This document shows, in pieces, positions 7,628 to 15,258 of a stretch of 38,852 nt of DNA (the stretch's first letter is position 1; each line of letters opens with the position of its first letter). The position numbers and the translations under genes are program-made. Origin of the DNA: Amycolatopsis acidicola (GTDB lineage Bacteria > Actinomycetota > Actinomycetes > Mycobacteriales > Pseudonocardiaceae); assembly GCF_007713735.2 (NCBI RefSeq), contig NZ_VMNW02000085.1, positions 1 to 38,852 on the forward strand. The letters are read 5' to 3'. A model generated the notes under the pieces. That model saw nothing but the letters and a program-made list of their open reading frames with translations. It did not search any database and was not told the DNA's origin.

Positions 7628-8437
7628 TCAGTTCTTGCGGGCCAGACCAGCGTGGATCTGCGCGCGCTCGGGGTTGCGGTCGCTGTCGGGCCGCACGTCC
7701 GGGCGCCACAGCGGGACCGGGACCACGCCCGGTTCGAGCAGGTCAAGGCCGGTGAAGAACTGCGCTATCCGCTCCGGCGGGCGCAGCGTGACCGAGGGCG
7801 GCGGGCCGAACATCTTGCCGTAGAGCGGCCACCAGTCGTCGAGGCTCTCATCCGGGATGAAATGGGAAATACCCAGGTAGGACCCGCGCGCGAGCGGGCC
7901 GACGAACGCGGCCACCACCGCGTCCGGGTCCTGCAGCTCGGTCAGGTGCGGGAGGGTGTCGATCAGCAGCACCGCCGTGGGCTCCGCGAGGTCGAGCAGG
8001 CGGCGGACCTCCGGCGAGCGCCAGACGTCGTCCGGGCAGAGCAGGTCCGCGCAGACATACGCCGCGTTCTCGTTGCCTTCGAGGAGGCGGAGACCGTCCT
8101 GCCACAGGCCGGGATCACGGTCGACATACACGACGCGCGCGTCCGGGGCGGCTTCCTGCGCCACCTCGTGCACGTGGTCGCGCGCCGGGACGCCGGAGCC
8201 GAGGTCGAGGAACTGGCGCACGCCCTGGGACACCAGGTACCGCACCATGCGCCCGAGCATCCGCCGCTCGGCCCGCACCAGATACGGCAGGTGCGGGGCA
8301 CACACCACGAACTGCTCGCCGAGCTCGCGGTGGGACTCGGCGTGGTCGGACCCGTCGAGCCAATGATCCCGGATGCGCGCGAGCACGCCGGGATCGTCCA
8401 CAGCGGGCAGCTGCGCGATCTCGGTCGGCGATACCAC
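7628..8437 (-). CDS. SAM-dependent methyltransferase (Methyltransf_19 type)
   Basis: A 269-residue class I methyltransferase of the actinobacterial SAM-methyltransferase family. The SAM-binding glycine loop is FLDLGSGVPARDHVHEVAQ (about 96-114), followed by an acidic strand end VVYVDRDP (about 123-130) and a TAVLLIDTLPHL strand. The N terminus (VLARIRDHWLDGSDHAESHR) is the characteristic Ala-Arg-x-Tyr/Trp-Asp cap of these proteins. Such genes are very numerous in actinomycetes and their substrates are mostly unknown. GTG at 8437 is supported by GGAGGAGG 10 bases upstream. It is followed by the PAC2 gene in the same direction, 110 bases on. Confidence 0.88.
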   Translation of the reverse strand: MVSPTEIAQLPAVDDPGVLARIRDHWLDGSDHAESHRELGEQFVVCAPHLPYLVRAERRMLGRMVRYLVSQGVRQFLDLGSGVPARDHVHEVAQEAAPDARVVYVDRDPGLWQDGLRLLEGNENAAYVCADLLCPDDVWRSPEVRRLLDLAEPTAVLLIDTLPHLTELQDPDAVVAAFVGPLARGSYLGISHFIPDESLDDWWPLYGKMFGPPPSVTLRPPERIAQFFTGLDLLEPGVVPVPLWRPDVRPDSDRNPERAQIHAGLARKN

Positions 8438-8575
8438 TTTCGGTGCGCCTCCTCCAGCTGGATTTCACCGTCCGGTGACCCATCTTCAGCCGTGCAGGCC
8501 GACGAGTCTACCGCGCCGGGCCGCGCTGTGGTGCGCTGGTGAGGACCTGTTCCGCCGACCGACTGATCAGGGGAA

Positions 8576-8587
8576 ACCGGGCCCGGT
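8576..8587. terminator. GC palindrome after the homocysteine methyltransferase gene
   Basis: ACCGGGCCCGGT is a perfect 12-base palindrome 21 bases downstream of the mmuM stop codon on the minus strand, followed by more C/G-rich symmetric sequence. It may form a weak terminator. The remaining 8438-8608 spacer has no gene. Confidence 0.35.
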
Positions 8588-8608
8588 GGCCCCCGGGGTG
8601 GTCGACGG

Positions 8609-9466
8609 TCAGTGACCGGCGGCGGCCTCCATCGAGTGGCGGAGGCGCGCGATGTCCGCCGGGCGGACCCGGCAGCAGCCTCCCGCGAGATCGGCCCCGG
8701 CGACCGCTTCGGGCCGGAACCGCGAGCCGCCCGTCCACCGGCGGGCCGCCGCGTCCCAGTGCTCACCGCTGTTCGGATACGCGATCACCGGCTTGCCCGC
8801 GACGCGCCGCGCGATCTCCAGCGCGGGGGCGACGTCGTCCGGGTCGCAGCAGTTGACCCCGACCGCCATGATCCGCTCGTCCCCCGCCGCGACGGCGAAC
8901 GCCTCCTCCAGCGGCTGCCCGGCGCGCGTGCGCCCGCCGGCGACCGTGTAGGAAAGCCACGCGGGGACGCCGAGCCCGTCGATCGCGGCGAGCATCGCGA
9001 CCGCCTCGTCGACGTCCGGGACCGTCTCGAGCGCGAACAGATCCGGCCCGGCGCCGGCGAGGATCACCGCGCGGGTGCGGTGGAACTCCGTCAGCTGCCC
9101 GACGCTGAGGCCGTACCGGCCGCGATACTCCGAGCCGTCGGCGAGGATCGCCCCGTACGGCCCGAGAGACGCGGCGACCCAGCGTTTCCCGCCGACGCTG
9201 TCCCGGGCGTGCCGGGCGAGTTCGACGCTGCGGCGCAACAACATCGCCGTCTGGTCCGGCTCGAACCCGGCCGCGGCGAAGCCCTCGAAGCTGGCCTGGT
9301 AGCTGGCCGTGATGGCGACTTCGGCCCCGGCACGGAAGAAAGTCTCGTGCGCTGCCAGGATCTCACCGGGATCGTCGGCGAGCAGGCGGGCGGACCAGAG
9401 CGCGTCGGCAAGGTCGTGACCGCGGGCTTCGAGTTCGGTGGCGAGCCCGCCGTCGAGCAGAATCAT
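8609..9466 (-). CDS. mmuM: Homocysteine S-methyltransferase
   Basis: A 285-residue zinc enzyme of the MmuM/BHMT family that moves a methyl group from S-methylmethionine, SAM or betaine to homocysteine, giving methionine. The barrel begins with ILLDGGLATELEARG, and the zinc ligands are in VNCCDP (Cys206/207) and GGCC (Cys264/265), the arrangement of the family. ATG at 9466 overlaps the stop of the upstream TetR gene by 4 bases (ATGA), so the two are translationally coupled. The S-methylmethionine permease gene mmuP is not nearby, so the methyl donor is uncertain. Confidence 0.9.
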   Translation of the reverse strand: MILLDGGLATELEARGHDLADALWSARLLADDPGEILAAHETFFRAGAEVAITASYQASFEGFAAAGFEPDQTAMLLRRSVELARHARDSVGGKRWVAASLGPYGAILADGSEYRGRYGLSVGQLTEFHRTRAVILAGAGPDLFALETVPDVDEAVAMLAAIDGLGVPAWLSYTVAGGRTRAGQPLEEAFAVAAGDERIMAVGVNCCDPDDVAPALEIARRVAGKPVIAYPNSGEHWDAAARRWTGGSRFRPEAVAGADLAGGCCRVRPADIARLRHSMEAAAGH

Positions 9467-10104
9467 CGGGGCCCTTCGCGCAGCAACACCAGTTCCCGGT
9501 ACCAGAGATCGGCGAGGATATCGAGGAGCATCCCCCGGTCGTGCTCGACCCCCCGCACGAGCCAGTGGTAGCAGAGGCGTTCCAGTTGCAGCACGAGCAA
9601 CGAGGCGCGGGTGAGCCCGACCTCCTCCTGCTCGCCGGTCCAGCGCACGAGATACGGGGCGAGTTCCCGGGCGGCGTCGGTGATCCAGCGGTAGTGGCGG
9701 GCCGCCGCGCCGGGGTCGTCGGCGATGGCGTGGTTGATCACGTCGATCTCCACGCGGTAGCGGACCCAGAACCCGAGCACGTGCCCGTCGAGCCAGTCGC
9801 GCACGCGTTCCCTTGTCAGCTCGGGGAAATCGGCGGTCAGGCGGTAGATCGCCGCGCCGGGCGGCAGCGCGCGCTCGAAGAGGGCGGCGGCGATGTCCGC
9901 CTTGTCGCGGAAGTGCGCGTAGAAGGTGGCGCGGCTGCCGTTGGCCTCGGTGACGATGTCGGCCACCGTCGCCCCGTGGTAGCCCAGCCGCTCGAAAACC
10001 GTTCTCGCGCAGTCCAGATAGCGCTCGTGCGCCTCCCTTCGCTGCTGTTCGCGGAAGGCGTTGCGCGGTGGGGCGGCCGTGGGGCTCGACGTCACGGGTT
10101 CCAT
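9463..10104 (-). CDS. TetR-family regulator coupled to mmuM
   Basis: A 213-residue TetR-type repressor. Residues about 20-75 hold the helix-turn-helix (ERYLDCARTVFERLGYHGAT, then DIVTEANGSRATFYAHFRDK), followed by a helical ligand domain with many Trp and Tyr residues. It is translated just ahead of the homocysteine methyltransferase with a 4-base overlap, so it probably controls its own operon. The start is uncertain: ATG 10104 (MEPVTSSPTAA) fits the usual N terminus better than ATG 10134, but neither has a clear ribosome binding site, and leaderless translation is possible. Confidence 0.85.
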   Translation of the reverse strand: MEPVTSSPTAAPPRNAFREQQRREAHERYLDCARTVFERLGYHGATVADIVTEANGSRATFYAHFRDKADIAAALFERALPPGAAIYRLTADFPELTRERVRDWLDGHVLGFWVRYRVEIDVINHAIADDPGAAARHYRWITDAARELAPYLVRWTGEQEEVGLTRASLLVLQLERLCYHWLVRGVEHDRGMLLDILADLWYRELVLLREGPR

Positions 10105-10176
10105 GGTAGACGCCGGAAAACCCGGGCGCCGCATGGAGAAGGTGATCGAGCCCCGCGAGCCCGCCGCCCACGCCCG

Positions 10177-10375
10177 CGAGTTGGCTCATGGCGTCGGTGT
10201 GTTGGCGCCTGGCGTCGGTATGTTGGCCGCCCGCGCCCGCGAGTTGGCGCCTCGCATCGGCCCGCGGGCCCCGCGTTGGCCACCGTCGGCAGCCAACGCG
10301 GGGCCCGCCAACACACCGACGCGGCCAGCCAACACACGCACGGGGCGGGCCAACACGCGCGCGGGGATGGCAAAC
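10177..10375. repeat. Mirror-symmetric 21-base-period repeat array
   Basis: GTTGGC occurs at 10180, 10201, 10222 and 10243, exactly 21 bases apart, and once more at 10275. Its reverse complement GCCAAC occurs at 10292, 10307, 10328 and 10349, with a degenerate copy at 10370, again exactly 21 bases apart after the first. The array therefore changes orientation at about 10286. It fills the spacer between the sialidase stop and the TetR gene. A frame through it reads as heptapeptides like ANTPTRP, ANTRTGR and ANTRAGM, which I take as a by-product of the 21-base period. Confidence 0.85.
10264..10308. terminator. Strong hairpin, likely terminator of the sialidase operon
   Basis: Perfect 17-bp arms (10264-10280 and 10292-10308) enclose an 11-base loop (10281-10291). 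It lies about 170 bases past the sialidase stop codon on the minus strand and upstream of the TetR gene, so it would end the long sialidase operon transcript. It is also the symmetry centre of the 21-base array. Confidence 0.7.
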
Positions 10376-10475
10376 ACGGCGGTGGCAGGTTCGCCCGCGC
10401 CCGCGCGGTTTCGCCGTGCTGCCAAGGGAAACCGGCCTCCCGCGCCTGGAGGTCGCGCGGAGGCCGGGGCGTGGG

Positions 10476-12329
10476 TCAGCGCGAGACGCGGTCCAGCGGG
10501 AGCCGGAGGACCTCGCCACTGGCGACGGGGGCGTTGGTGAGCCGGATCTGCTCGAGCTCGGCCGTCGTCAGCGCCCGGCGGTAGAACCGGACTTCGTCGA
10601 AGCCGCCGTCGAACCGGTAGCCGCCGTCGAGCCGTTCGCCCAGCTGCAGCTGGAAAGCGACGGTCTGGCTGACCGAACCCGCCACGTCCGCGCCCGAGGC
10701 GGCGAGCACTCCGTCGACGTAGATCTTCACCTCGCCGCCGGTGCGTTCCAGCGCGACGTGGTGCCACTGCTGATCCGCGTAGGCCGACGGGGTGCTGACG
10801 GACTTCGTGCCCGCGCTCGTGGTCATCGTGGCGATGAGCCGGTTGTTCGCCGGTTCACCGCGGAACCACACCTGCGGGGCCGAGTTCATCCCGCCGAGCC
10901 AGAACAACACCTGCGGGCCGGTGGCCGCGCCGTACCGGAACCACCCGGTGTAGGTGAAGTCCCCGGACCCGGGCAGCTGGTCCTTGTCGTACGGGACGCG
11001 CACCCAGTCGTCCGTCCCGTCCAAAACGAGCCCGTTGCCGAAGACGCCGTCACCGGTGGAAGCGCCGCCCTGCACGTAACTGTCCGCGTGCTCACCGGAA
11101 ACGTCCGGGGTCGCCGGCCCCGCGCTGGTGCGGTAGCCCAGGTATTCGGTGTTGAAGCGGTCGAAGCGGATCTCGTCGCGGGCGTCCACCGCGCCGCCTT
11201 CGTACAGCAGCCCGACATCGGCCGAGCGGGCGTGGAAACCGTCGATCTGCACCAGATCCGAATAACCGGACCAGTCGGTGGTGAGCTGGGTGCCCTGCTC
11301 CGCGTCCTCCCACGTGCGGCCGTCGTCGTACGACGAGCGGATCATCATCCAGCGCCGCCGGTCGGTGTCCGATGGCGACGAGAACAGGATGCGCGCCGGG
11401 CCCTCGTACCGCAGGCGCAGCAAGGATCCCTGCACCATCGGGGTCACCAGGTCCGGGATCGTGGTGAACGGCGTGCTGAAGGTTTCCCCGCCGTCCCGGC
11501 TGATCGCGTAGTCCCGGTTGCCGACATCGGTGCCGCCCTGCTCACGGCCGCCGGCGTAGACCGAACCGTCCGGCAGCTGCAGCACGCTGATCTCCGACGG
11601 CTTCTGCGTGTACGTGGTCCCGACCGGGTGGTCGTAGCTGTCCACCGCGCCGATGTGCCAGCTCGCCCCGTGATCGTCGCTGTAGACGAGCGCGCCGAAG
11701 TTCTTCACCGAGTTCGGGCCGTCGCCGGTTTCGGCGTTCACCCCGAACACGAGGCGCCCCTTGTGCGGTCCCGTCGTCAGCTGGATGCCGTGCACCGGAC
11801 CCGAGGCGTACCAGCCGTTCCAGTCCGCGCGCGTGGCCTGCGCGCTGATGTCGGTGGCGGCGGACCAGGTGAGCCCGTCGTCGTCGCTGTACTGCTCGTG
11901 CGGGGTCCGCGCGCAGGGCACGGCGCACGCGCCGGAGTCGGCGCGGCCCGGGTTGTAGGTGCTGATCAGGATGATCCGGCCGGTCTGGGCGTCCACGATC
12001 GGCACCGGATTGCCGTGCGTGTCCCCGTTTCCGGCGTTGACCACCTGCAGCGCCGACCACGTCCTGCCGCCGTCGGTGGAGCGCTTCATGACGAGGTCGA
12101 TGTCGGTGGCGTCACCGCAGTTGTTCTTGCGCCCCTCGGCGAAAGCCAGCAGGGTGCCCGCGTTCGTGCGCACGATCGCGGGAATCCGGAAGCAGAAGTA
12201 GCCGGGGTCCTGCGAAGCCTTGAACAGCACCTGCTGGTCGAGGTAAGGCGCGGCCTGCGAAGCCAGCGCCGGGACGGCACCGGCGACCAGCGCCAGCACG
12301 AAAAAGGCCACCAGACGGACGAATCTCAT
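10476..12329 (-). CDS. Secreted GH33 exo-sialidase with C-terminal LamG domain
   Basis: A 617-residue enzyme that releases terminal sialic acid from glycans. It has a signal peptide (about 1-24, ALASQA), a six-bladed propeller with FRIP at 47-50 (Arg48 of the arginine triad), and Asp-boxes at 84-91 (STDGGRTW), 148-155, 217-224, 277-284 and 333-340. Glu246 (PSEIS) and Tyr356 (SGYSDL) are the likely nucleophile pair. Residues about 425-600 form a LamG/concanavalin-like domain (LDGTDDWVRVPYD, GWFRYG, WHHVALERT, VDGVLAASG), probably for glycan binding. It is the last gene of the operon, and its ATG overlaps the GH42 stop by 4 bases. Confidence 0.93.
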   Translation of the reverse strand: MRFVRLVAFFVLALVAGAVPALASQAAPYLDQQVLFKASQDPGYFCFRIPAIVRTNAGTLLAFAEGRKNNCGDATDIDLVMKRSTDGGRTWSALQVVNAGNGDTHGNPVPIVDAQTGRIILISTYNPGRADSGACAVPCARTPHEQYSDDDGLTWSAATDISAQATRADWNGWYASGPVHGIQLTTGPHKGRLVFGVNAETGDGPNSVKNFGALVYSDDHGASWHIGAVDSYDHPVGTTYTQKPSEISVLQLPDGSVYAGGREQGGTDVGNRDYAISRDGGETFSTPFTTIPDLVTPMVQGSLLRLRYEGPARILFSSPSDTDRRRWMMIRSSYDDGRTWEDAEQGTQLTTDWSGYSDLVQIDGFHARSADVGLLYEGGAVDARDEIRFDRFNTEYLGYRTSAGPATPDVSGEHADSYVQGGASTGDGVFGNGLVLDGTDDWVRVPYDKDQLPGSGDFTYTGWFRYGAATGPQVLFWLGGMNSAPQVWFRGEPANNRLIATMTTSAGTKSVSTPSAYADQQWHHVALERTGGEVKIYVDGVLAASGADVAGSVSQTVAFQLQLGERLDGGYRFDGGFDEVRFYRRALTTAELEQIRLTNAPVASGEVLRLPLDRVSR

Positions 12330-14329
12330 GCCCCACGCTCCAGGATGGCGACGCCCCGCGGGGCGAGCGAAACCGCCGATACCGGCGAGTCCGGATCGGT
12401 CAGCAGATCGGAAGCCGGCTCCGGCAGGGTCACCGTGACCTCATCGGTGCCGTGGTTGAGCAGGAACAGGTAAGCGCTGTCAGTGCCGCGCCGGACGACC
12501 GCCTGCACGCCTTCGGGCAGCCCCGGCAGCACGGGGCGGGCGTCAGCGCCGGCGGTGATCCGGTCGAACAGCGAACGCATCGCGGCGGGCTCCGGCCTGG
12601 TGCCCAGGTACCAGGAAACGCCCTGGCCGTAGGCGTTCCTGGTGATCGCGGGCCGCCCGTCGAGGTCGCCGGCGGCGAACCCGGCGACCACTTCGGCGCC
12701 CTCGGTCTCGATCCACTCGGACCAGAGCACGCCCTCGCCCTCCGCGCCGTCGTCGAAGCGCAGCCGGATCGAGACGCCTCGGGACAACGGCTGGAACTCG
12801 TCGACGCGCAGCCCGAGCAGCTCCCGCAACGGCGCCGGGTACCCGCCGAGGTGCACGCGGTCGCATTCGTCGACGATGCCGGAGAAGTACGAAACCACCA
12901 GGTGCCCGCCGCGCTCGACGTAGGCGCGCAGGTTCGCGGCCGTTTCCTCGCTCATCAGGTACAGGTTCGGCACCACGACGAGCTTGTAGCGGGACAGATC
13001 GGCGCCCGGATGCACGACGTCACAGGTGATCCCGGCGTCGAACAACGGCGCGTAGTGCGCCAGCTGTGTCTCCAGATGGTCCACTTCGGACGGATGGGCG
13101 GCGAGCTCGACGCCCCACCAGTTCTCCCAGTCGTGCAGTAGCGCGACCTCGGCCCGGACCCGGCTGCCCGCCACCTTCGCGGCCGAAGCCACCTCCTGCC
13201 CCAGCGCCCGCACGTCCGCGAAGACGCGGGTTTCCGCGCCCCCGTGGGGAACCATCGCGGAGTGGAATTTCTCCGCGCCACCCCGGGTCTGGCGCCACTG
13301 GAAGAACACCAGCGCGTCCGAGCCCTGCGCCACGGCCTGCCAGCTGCCCAGCCGCATCGCGCCCGGCGCCTTGGCCACGTTGGTCGGCCGCCAGTTCACC
13401 GCGCCCGGCGCCTGTTCGAGCAGCATCCACGGCTGCCCGTCCTTGAGCGAACGGCACAGGTCGTAGGCGAACGCGGCCTCCACGTGCGCGCGAGGGTCCG
13501 CCGGGTCCGGGTAGGAGTCGAGACTGACGACGCTTTCCCGCGGCGCCCAGCGGTTCCAGTCCAGCGCTTTCTGCACGCGGCCGACGAAGTTGGTGGTGAC
13601 CGGGATCCCGGGGGTGATCCGGTCGAGGACCTCCTTTTCCACCAGGTAACAGCCCAGCGAGGCGTCCGAGGAAAAGCGGTGGAAATCCAGCTGCTGCGCG
13701 GGGTTGCCGAAGCTGGGAGCCGCCCGCGGCGGCAGGATCTCGGCGAACTCGCTGTAGCGCTGGGACCAGAACGTCGTGGACCAGGCCTCGTTCAGCGCGT
13801 CGATGCTGTCGTAGCGGTTTTCCAGCCAGGACCGGAAGTCCGCGGCCGAGACGTCGCAGTAGCAGCCCCGGATGTGGCAGCCGTACTCGTTGCCGATGTG
13901 CCACATCGCCAGCGCGGGATGCCGGCCGTAGCGGGTGGCGACCTGCTCGGCGAGCCGGGCCGCGTGCTCCCGGAACACCGGGCTGGACGGGCAGAACTGC
14001 TGGCGCGAACCGGCCGAGAGCCGGGTGCCGTCCGCGCGCACGGGCAAGATTTCCGGGTGGCGGTGGGAAAGCCAGGGCGGCGGCGAAGCGGTCATGGTGG
14101 CCAGGCAGGCCGAAATCCCGGCCGAGGACAGCTTGTCCATGACGGTGTCGAACCAGCCGAAGTCCCACTCGCCGGGGCGCGGTTCCACGTTCGCCCAGGA
14201 GAAGATCCCCACCGTGACCATCGTGACGCCGGCCTCGGCCATGAGCTTCACGTCTTCGTCCCACACCCCGGGCGAGGTGTGGTCGGGGTTGTAGTCGGCG
14301 CCGTAGTGGATCCGGTCGAAGTCCCGCAT
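12326..14329 (-). CDS. GH42 beta-galactosidase
   Basis: A 667-residue GH42 enzyme that removes terminal beta-galactose. The catalytic barrel holds the acid/base Glu148 in WHIGNEYGCH and the nucleophile Glu305 in PWMLLEQAPGAVNW. Cys113, Cys151, Cys156 and Cys158 resemble the zinc-binding cysteine cluster of GH42. A trimerisation domain (about 385-590) and a short C-terminal beta domain follow. There is no signal peptide, so it should act inside the cell on imported galactosides, unlike the secreted sialidase. Its start at 14329 overlaps the upstream aldolase stop by one base (TGATG). Confidence 0.93.
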   Translation of the reverse strand: MRDFDRIHYGADYNPDHTSPGVWDEDVKLMAEAGVTMVTVGIFSWANVEPRPGEWDFGWFDTVMDKLSSAGISACLATMTASPPPWLSHRHPEILPVRADGTRLSAGSRQQFCPSSPVFREHAARLAEQVATRYGRHPALAMWHIGNEYGCHIRGCYCDVSAADFRSWLENRYDSIDALNEAWSTTFWSQRYSEFAEILPPRAAPSFGNPAQQLDFHRFSSDASLGCYLVEKEVLDRITPGIPVTTNFVGRVQKALDWNRWAPRESVVSLDSYPDPADPRAHVEAAFAYDLCRSLKDGQPWMLLEQAPGAVNWRPTNVAKAPGAMRLGSWQAVAQGSDALVFFQWRQTRGGAEKFHSAMVPHGGAETRVFADVRALGQEVASAAKVAGSRVRAEVALLHDWENWWGVELAAHPSEVDHLETQLAHYAPLFDAGITCDVVHPGADLSRYKLVVVPNLYLMSEETAANLRAYVERGGHLVVSYFSGIVDECDRVHLGGYPAPLRELLGLRVDEFQPLSRGVSIRLRFDDGAEGEGVLWSEWIETEGAEVVAGFAAGDLDGRPAITRNAYGQGVSWYLGTRPEPAAMRSLFDRITAGADARPVLPGLPEGVQAVVRRGTDSAYLFLLNHGTDEVTVTLPEPASDLLTDPDSPVSAVSLAPRGVAILERGA

Positions 14330-15258
14330 CAGATCAATCCCGCTTCCGTGAGCTTGAATTCGATGAGCGACAGTTCCTCCGCGTTCAGCGGAAGCTGCGG
14401 CGGCGCCAGCACCGCGTTGTCGATGAACCCGCGGATCTTCAGCGCCGCCTTGAACGCGCCGAGCCCGGCCGAGGAGCGGCCCATCCGGCCTGCCGGGGCG
14501 ACGTCGGTGATCGAGTAGAGCTTGAGCAGCCGTTCCTGTTCCCGCCGCGCGGCTTCGGTGTTGCCGGCCAGCGAGTGCTCGTAGATCGCGACGTAACCCG
14601 CCGGGTCGATGTTGCCCAGCCCTGGCACGGCCCCGTCCGCGCCCATCGCGAGCGCCGCGTCCACCACGAGCTCGGAACCGGTGAACACGGCGAACCCGTC
14701 GAGGCCCCGCTCTTGCTTGCCCAGCAGCACTTTCCGGAACCCGGCCTCGTCACCGCTGGAGTCCTTCAGCCCGGCCAGCACCCCGTCTTCCGCCAGCCGC
14801 AGCACCATTCGCGGGTCCAGTTTGGAATGCACCGCCATCGGGATGTCGTACGCGAAGATGGGCAGCTCGGTGCGTTCGGCCAGCAGCCGGAAGTGCCGCT
14901 CGATCTCGGCGGCGTGTGTGCGGGCGTAGTACGGCGCGGTCACCACGACCGCGTCCGCCCCGAGCTGTTCGGCCGCCTTGACGTGCTCGGCCACCCGCAG
15001 CGTCGTCATGTCGATGCAGCCCGCGAGCACCGGCACCCGGCCGGCGACGACCTCGACCGCCGTCTTCAGGACCGTCCGGCGCTGCGTGTCCGGCAGGAAA
15101 GCCACTTCGCTGGACGAGCCGAGCACGAAGATCCCGTGCACCCCGGCGTCGAGCTGCACGCCCAGATGCCTGCGGAGTGACTCGGTGTCGACGCTGAAGT
15201 CGCTGTGGAAGGGGGTGCACAGGGGCGGGATGATGCCGGCGAACTTCGGCGCGCTCAT
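14329..15258 (-). CDS. DapA/NanA-family aldolase, possible N-acetylneuraminate lyase
   Basis: A 309-residue class I aldolase of the dihydrodipicolinate synthase family. Lys165 (AGLKDSSGD) forms the Schiff base and Tyr137 (IFAYDIP) is the partner; both carry the same numbers as in E. coli NanA. The pyruvate pocket is GSSSE (47-51). Its place between a sialic-acid-type transporter and a sialidase argues for N-acetylneuraminate lyase. However, the Asp191-Glu192 pair that holds the sugar tail in E. coli NanA aligns with Glu196-Leu197 here, so another 2-keto-3-deoxy acid is possible. It overlaps the upstream ATPase gene by 4 bases (ATGA). Confidence 0.85.
   Translation of the reverse strand: MSAPKFAGIIPPLCTPFHSDFSVDTESLRRHLGVQLDAGVHGIFVLGSSSEVAFLPDTQRRTVLKTAVEVVAGRVPVLAGCIDMTTLRVAEHVKAAEQLGADAVVVTAPYYARTHAAEIERHFRLLAERTELPIFAYDIPMAVHSKLDPRMVLRLAEDGVLAGLKDSSGDEAGFRKVLLGKQERGLDGFAVFTGSELVVDAALAMGADGAVPGLGNIDPAGYVAIYEHSLAGNTEAARREQERLLKLYSITDVAPAGRMGRSSAGLGAFKAALKIRGFIDNAVLAPPQLPLNAEELSLIEFKLTEAGLI

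Noticed and set aside
6615..10104. Secondary-metabolite cluster (methyltransferase, TetR, esterase)
   Set aside because: No core biosynthetic enzyme is present; the genes are ordinary and differently oriented.
8609..10519. A single 636-residue minus-strand frame joining a TetR-like shadow to the homocysteine methyltransferase
   Set aside because: The N-terminal part is a wrong-frame reading of the TetR gene; the real methyltransferase starts at 9466.
10061..10540. Open frame encoding heptapeptide repeats such as ANTPTRP
   Set aside because: The heptad follows directly from the 21-base DNA period and appears in both strands, and the frame overlaps the sialidase 3' end.
10188..12473. 761-residue plus-strand frame opposite the sialidase
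   Set aside because: No domain, His/Arg/Val-rich composition expected of an antisense frame.
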